The translations under genes were made by a program, and so were the position numbers. This document shows, piece by piece, positions 33,665 to 37,456 of a stretch of 37,456 bases of DNA (positions within the stretch are counted from its first letter, which is position 1; each line of letters begins with the position of its first letter). The notes under the pieces are model-generated. The model searched no databases, was not told the DNA's origin, and was given only the letters and a program-made list of their open reading frames with translations. The stretch is from Lutibacter sp. (GTDB lineage: Bacteria > Bacteroidota > Bacteroidia > Flavobacteriales > Flavobacteriaceae), in NCBI RefSeq assembly GCF_013041805.1, contig NZ_JABDRI010000011.1, positions 1-37,456 of the forward strand, read 5' to 3'.

Positions 33665-33697
33665 AAAAGGGATTTTAATTTATTAAAATCCCTTTTT
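33665..33697 (+). terminator. Intrinsic terminator after valS
   Basis: AAAAGGGATTTTA pairs with TAAAATCCCTTTT around a 6-nt loop, followed by a further T. A weaker hairpin (TAAAAGTAC/GTACTTTTA, 33634-33659) lies between it and the stop codon and may assist. Confidence 0.88.
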
Positions 33698-33771
33698 GTT
33701 TGTATTTATCTCATTGAAATGATATTTATAGAAAATTTGATTTGTGTTACATTCGGTTATATTTAAATATA

Positions 33772-33779
33772 TATATTTG
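33772..33779 (+). promoter_or_regulatory. -7 element of the M14 peptidase gene
   Basis: TATATTTG (exact TAnnTTTG), 17 nt before the ATG at 33797, in a very AT-rich stretch. Confidence 0.42.
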
Positions 33780-33796
33780 TTAAAAATCAAACTATA

Positions 33797-36322
33797 ATGA
33801 AACAAATCACCTTCTTAATTGCCTTATTATTTTCTTTAGTAACATCAGCTCAAAATCAATTTGAACTTTCTTATTACTTACCTCAAAACGCAACCTATAA
33901 CAAAACGATACCTACACCCGAAAGTGTTATTGGTTTTAGAGTAGGAGAGTGGCACGTAACTCATGATAAGCTCGTTGAATACTTAAAAATTCTAGCTGCT
34001 TCATCTGATAGAATTTCATTAGAGGATAGAGGACAAACTTTCGAAGGAAGACCTTTACTTCTTTTAACGATAACTTCACCTCAGAACCATTCGAATATTA
34101 AACAAATACAGGAAGAACATTTAAAATTATCTTTAGCCAATGAGAGTTCTCAATTGGTAGTATCTGAAATGCCTGTGGTTGTATATCAAGGGTTTTCAAT
34201 TCATGGAAATGAACCAAGCGGTGCTAATGCTGGAATGGTTTTAGCCTATTATTTAGCAGCAGCTGAAGGTAATGAAATAGAAAATTTATTAAATAATACC
34301 GTTATTTTATTAGATCCTTCTTTAAATCCAGATGGGTTACAACGATTCACTTATTGGGCAAATACCAATAAAAGTAAGCATAACAATACAGATTCAAATG
34401 ATAGAGAGTTTCATGAGGTTTGGCCAGGAGGAAGAACAAATCATTATTGGTTTGATATGAATAGAGATTGGTTGCCAGTCCAGTTGCCAGAATCTAGAGC
34501 AAGAATTGAGAGCTATAGAAATTGGATGCCAAATGTGTTAACAGATCATCATGAAATGGGAAGTAACTCCACTTTCTTTTTTCAACCTGGTATTCAATCC
34601 AGAGTGAATCCATTAACTCCAAAAGAAAACCAAATTTTAACTAAAGAAATTGCAACTTATCATGCGAAGGCATTAGACAAAATAGGATCTTTATATTTTA
34701 CGGAAGAGGCGTTTGATGATTTCTACTATGGAAAAGGTTCTACGTATCCTGATGTAAATGGAGGTGTAGGAATTTTATTTGAACAAGGTAGTTCAAGAGG
34801 GCATGCACAAGAAACTATAAACGGAGTTTTAACATTCCCATTTACAATTAGAAACCAATTTACAGCGGCACTTTCTACACTAGAAGCGTCAAATGGTATG
34901 CGCGAAAAATTGCTAGAATATCAGCGCAGATTTTATAAGAATGCATCGAAAGAAGCTGATAAAGATCAAGTAAAAGCAATTGTTTTTGGAGATGATAAAG
35001 ATGTTGCTAAAACGTATCATTTAGCAGAGATTTTAAAAAGACATAAAATTAATTTTTATAAGCCAAAATCAGATTTGTTATTAAATGGGAAAAAATTTAA
35101 TGAAGAGAGTAGTTTTATAGTTCCAACAAATCAAAAAAACTATAAGCTTATTAAAGCAATGTTTAATACTCAAACTAAATTTGAAGATAGTTTATTTTAT
35201 GATATTTCGGCTTGGACCTTTCCTTTAGCGTTTAATTTAGATTATGAATCTTTAAAATCAACTGCTAATATTGGTGAGATAGTTTCAGACTTACAGCCTG
35301 TTAAAGGTAAAGTTACTTCAAAAAGTAACTATGCGTATTTAATGGAGTGGCATGAGTATTATACACCAAAAGTATTAAATAAAATTTTACAGAAAGGAAT
35401 TAGAGCTAAAGTTGGAATGAAACCATTTTCTTTAGAAGGAATAAATTATGATTATGGAACTATTTTAATCTCAGTTCAAAATCAAAAGTATAATCAAGAT
35501 AAATTATTTACCATTTTAAATGAAATTGCTGGAAGTGCTAGTGTTACGATAAAAGGAGTAAATACTGGGTTAACTAATAATGGAATTGATTTAGGAAGTA
35601 ATCAATTTAGAATTATTAACACACCAAAGGTGGCAATGATAATAGGTAATGGAGTAACTTCCTATGATGCTGGTGAAATTTGGCATTTATTTGATCAACG
35701 TTATGAAATGAATATTACAAAGCTAGATGAGTCTTATTTAAGCAGGGTAGATCTTTCAAAATATACGACTATTATTTTACCAAGTTCAAGATTACAATTA
35801 ACTGATACAAATCTAAAAAAAATAAAAGATTGGGTATCAAATGGAGGTACACTAATAGGTTATAAAAATGCTGTCAAATGGTTGTCTTCAAATAAGTTTA
35901 TTAAACTAGATTATGCAACTGTAAAAGTTGATGCGAAAGATGTTTCTTTTGAACAAAAACGGGATTTTTCAGGAGCTCAAGTAATAGGAGGGTCTATTTT
36001 TGAAACGAAATTAGATAGGTCACATCCGATAAATTTTGGTTATAAAAGTAATAAATTACCAATGTTTAGGAGAACTAAAATATTTATTAAACCAGATAGT
36101 AGTAGCTATAATAATCCAATTAAATATACAGCAAACCCTCTTTTGAGTGGTTATATTTCAAAGCCTAATTTAGAGGTTTTAAAAAATACAGTTCCATTTC
36201 AAGTAAAAAATATGGGGAAAGGTAAAGTGATGGTTTTTACAGATAATACTAATTTTAGAGCATTTTGGTATGGAACAAATAAGTTGTTAATGAATGCTAT
36301 ATTTTTTGCTAAAGAAATGTAA
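33797..36322 (+). CDS. Secreted M14-family zinc carboxypeptidase with C-terminal GATase-like domain
   Basis: An 841-residue exported protein (signal peptide MKQITFLIALLFSLVTSAQ). The M14 catalytic domain covers about 40-370. Zinc ligands His136 and Glu139 lie in SIHGNEPSG, the third ligand is in LTDHHEMGS (His251 or His252), and the catalytic Glu329 is in GILFEQGSSRGH. LDPSLNPDGLQRF is also typical. Residues about 605-700 resemble a class I glutamine-amidotransferase-like fold (KVAMIIGNG, IILPSSRLQLTD, WVSNGGTLIGY) without an obvious catalytic Cys, so likely structural. The substrate is probably extracellular peptide. No T9SS sorting tail is present. It abuts csaA with back-to-back stop codons. 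Confidence 0.92.
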   Translation: MKQITFLIALLFSLVTSAQNQFELSYYLPQNATYNKTIPTPESVIGFRVGEWHVTHDKLVEYLKILAASSDRISLEDRGQTFEGRPLLLLTITSPQNHSNIKQIQEEHLKLSLANESSQLVVSEMPVVVYQGFSIHGNEPSGANAGMVLAYYLAAAEGNEIENLLNNTVILLDPSLNPDGLQRFTYWANTNKSKHNNTDSNDREFHEVWPGGRTNHYWFDMNRDWLPVQLPESRARIESYRNWMPNVLTDHHEMGSNSTFFFQPGIQSRVNPLTPKENQILTKEIATYHAKALDKIGSLYFTEEAFDDFYYGKGSTYPDVNGGVGILFEQGSSRGHAQETINGVLTFPFTIRNQFTAALSTLEASNGMREKLLEYQRRFYKNASKEADKDQVKAIVFGDDKDVAKTYHLAEILKRHKINFYKPKSDLLLNGKKFNEESSFIVPTNQKNYKLIKAMFNTQTKFEDSLFYDISAWTFPLAFNLDYESLKSTANIGEIVSDLQPVKGKVTSKSNYAYLMEWHEYYTPKVLNKILQKGIRAKVGMKPFSLEGINYDYGTILISVQNQKYNQDKLFTILNEIAGSASVTIKGVNTGLTNNGIDLGSNQFRIINTPKVAMIIGNGVTSYDAGEIWHLFDQRYEMNITKLDESYLSRVDLSKYTTIILPSSRLQLTDTNLKKIKDWVSNGGTLIGYKNAVKWLSSNKFIKLDYATVKVDAKDVSFEQKRDFSGAQVIGGSIFETKLDRSHPINFGYKSNKLPMFRRTKIFIKPDSSSYNNPIKYTANPLLSGYISKPNLEVLKNTVPFQVKNMGKGKVMVFTDNTNFRAFWYGTNKLLMNAIFFAKEM

Positions 36323-36676
36323 TTAACTAATTTTCGTACCGTTTTTTAAGTTGGTTTTTGATGTTCGTATCAGTACAACTTGCTGTTGATTGTTTTCAAA
36401 GCCAAGGACTAAGCATTCGCTATAAAAATTAGCGATTTGCTTTTTTGGGAAATTTACAATTGCTATTATTTGTTTATTTAGCAAGTCATTTTTTGTATAG
36501 ATAGCTGTAATTTGGGCACTAGATTTTTTAATTCCTAATTTTCCAAAATCAATTGTGAGTTGATACGCAGGTTTTCGAGCTTTTGGAAAATCCATAACAT
36601 TAATAATAGTTCCTAGTCTAAAGTCAACTTTACTAAAATCATCAAACTCAATATCAGGTTTTAAAATATTATTCAT
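36323..36676 (-). CDS. csaA: CsaA-like tRNA-binding protein
   Basis: A 117-residue single-domain OB-fold protein of the tRNA-binding/CsaA type. Family motifs are VDFRLGTIINVMDFPKARKP, LTIDFGKLGIKKSSAQIT, and the turn IIAIVNFPKKQIANFYSE. CsaA of Bacillus has been described as an export-related chaperone, and the fold binds tRNA, so the physiological role is uncertain. The ATG at 36676 is chosen; a TTG at 36679 precedes it. It overlaps the end of the OmpA-family gene upstream by 8 bp and is likely co-transcribed with it. Confidence 0.88.
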   Translation of the reverse strand: MNNILKPDIEFDDFSKVDFRLGTIINVMDFPKARKPAYQLTIDFGKLGIKKSSAQITAIYTKNDLLNKQIIAIVNFPKKQIANFYSECLVLGFENNQQQVVLIRTSKTNLKNGTKIS

Positions 36677-37456
36677 CAATTATTATAAATTCTGTTCTTC
36701 TATTCATTTGGTGCTGGACCTCAGTACACTTAACTCCATTTGAGCACTTGTTAATTAATCGTGTTTCGCCATAACCTCTGCTGGATAATCTATTTCTATC
36801 TATACCTTTTGAAGTTATATAATTTAATACAGAACTTGCTCTTCTTTCCGATAGATTTAAGTTATAAGTATCGGGAGCTCTACTATCGGTATGTGATATA
36901 ATTTCAATTTTAATAGCAGGGTTATTTTTTAATAAATTTACAACTTTATTTAATTCTATGGCAGCATCTTTACGAATTGCATCATCATCTAAGTCAAAAT
37001 AAATAGTCCCAGTTTTAATCATTTTTTGACCTCTTGACGTTACAATTTCTGCATTTGGTTCTAGGCTAAGCACTTTATCTAATACCTCATTATAAACTGT
37101 TGACGTTTTAATCGTAACATTTTCATCAAGATAATTTTCTGCAGAAGCGAATATTTTATATTCATTGCTACAATCTAAAACAAAGCTATATTGTGCATTT
37201 ATATTTGTTTTTATCGTTTTTAGAATTACATCATCTTTAAAAATTGTAACTATGGCATTTGGAATTAATTTTTTTGTTTGTTTATTTATAAGTGTACCAG
37301 CTAAAATTTGAGTGCATTTTTCGGGGGTTAATGCAATTGATTTCTCTAAATTGGCATTTGATTCAGAGTTTGTTTTAACTTGTACTTCAGCTGGTATGTA
37401 ATGTTCTTTTTCAGCTAAAATCGTATAGTTTTGATCACATTTTAAACTAAATGAAT
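36669..37456 (-). CDS. OmpA-family protein with tandem CarboxypepD_reg-like repeats (5' end outside window)
   Basis: The frame is open to the window edge, giving 261 visible residues of a longer protein; a GTG at 37073 is inside the gene and is not its start. The visible part holds the end of one CarboxypepD_reg-like repeat (SLKCDQNYTILAEKEHYI), a second full repeat (GTLINKQTKKLIPNAIVTI, then VLDCSNEYKIFASAENYL), and a C-terminal OmpA-like peptidoglycan-binding domain. The latter shows TIYFDLDDDAIRKDA, IISHTDSRA, YNLNLSERRASSVLNYI and the terminal MNRRTEFIII. This order resembles PorE-type and PorP/SprF-partner OmpA proteins of Bacteroidota, which often begin with TPR and PD40 repeats. That part cannot be seen here. 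Confidence 0.88.
   Translation of the reverse strand, partial: SFSLKCDQNYTILAEKEHYIPAEVQVKTNSESNANLEKSIALTPEKCTQILAGTLINKQTKKLIPNAIVTIFKDDVILKTIKTNINAQYSFVLDCSNEYKIFASAENYLDENVTIKTSTVYNEVLDKVLSLEPNAEIVTSRGQKMIKTGTIYFDLDDDAIRKDAAIELNKVVNLLKNNPAIKIEIISHTDSRAPDTYNLNLSERRASSVLNYITSKGIDRNRLSSRGYGETRLINKCSNGVKCTEVQHQMNRRTEFIIIDE

Noticed and set aside
36669-37073. Treating the last OmpA gene as starting at GTG 37073
   Set aside because: The frame continues without a stop to the window edge and encodes recognisable CarboxypepD_reg-like repeats.
1-37456. Prophage, integrative element, CRISPR or defence island
   Set aside because: No integrase, transposase, repeat array, restriction or toxin-antitoxin genes are visible, and composition looks uniform throughout.

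Overview
The window is a low-GC, AT-rich stretch of chromosome from a member of the Bacteroidota, very probably a Flavobacteriaceae bacterium. The genus cannot be fixed from sequence alone. Supporting signs are the TAnnTTTG promoter element upstream of most transcription units, LolA/LptG-type envelope genes beside ftsK, DUF4369, CarboxypepD_reg-like and OmpA-like proteins, a MutS2 without an Smr domain, and very dense gene packing. I see no rRNA, tRNA, CRISPR array, insertion sequence, prophage or recognisable defence island. Most of the window is core genome.

Layout, left to right. 131-1673 (-): two tandem, diverged paralogous secreted proteins with a CarboxypepD_reg-like domain and a shared unnamed C-terminal domain. 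1775-2482 (+): peptidase E. 2474-8843 (-): a tight five-gene unit, ftsK, lolA, an LptF/LptG permease, ribB with a decayed GTP cyclohydrolase II half, and a DUF4369 lipoprotein. 9252-10475 (-): two peroxide-reducing enzymes, Tpx and a 2-Cys peroxiredoxin, each with its own promoter and a terminator between them. 10659-12234 (+): a MATE exporter and a small acidic protein. 12238-13641 (-): an OmpA-like protein and a membrane-anchored helix-hairpin-helix protein. 13731-16659: divergent mutS2 and ung with interlocked promoters. 16721-17443 (+): a lipoprotein. 17637-21624 (-): lipA, then an operon of a Cys-rich membrane peptide, a GT2 glycosyltransferase, an ECF sigma factor and an atypical Nramp-like transporter. 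21988-23357 (-): DUF2752, a CD225/dispanin protein and an ArsC/LMW-PTP-like protein. 23472-24041 (+): a KOW-like + Smr protein. 24025-24507 (-): a lipoprotein. 24594-26698 (+): a cysteine desulfurase and a mannose-6-phosphate isomerase. 26695-28890 (-): murB and an aminotransferase. 29045-30391 (+): an aspartyl protease with PDZ domain. 30440-30889 (-): a DUF1573 protein. 31001-36322 (+): valS and a large M14 metallopeptidase. 36323-37456 (-): csaA and the 3' part of an OmpA-family gene that leaves the window.

Themes. Envelope biogenesis (lolA, LptG-like, murB, OmpA proteins, lipoproteins, GT2), redox and cofactor chemistry (tpx, peroxiredoxin, lipA, ribB, cysteine desulfurase) and DNA maintenance (ftsK, mutS2, ung, Smr) dominate. 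The observations most worth following are: proteins that keep the family fold but have lost its signature residues or domains (ribB, the Nramp-like protein, DUF4369 without thioredoxin, MutS2 without Smr); the interlocked mutS2/ung promoters; the near-universal TAnnTTTG elements; convergent gene ends with no room for a terminator; a perfect 13-bp inverted repeat in the longest intergenic gap; and the dispanin-DUF2752 pair. No previously undescribed multi-gene system can be firmly claimed.
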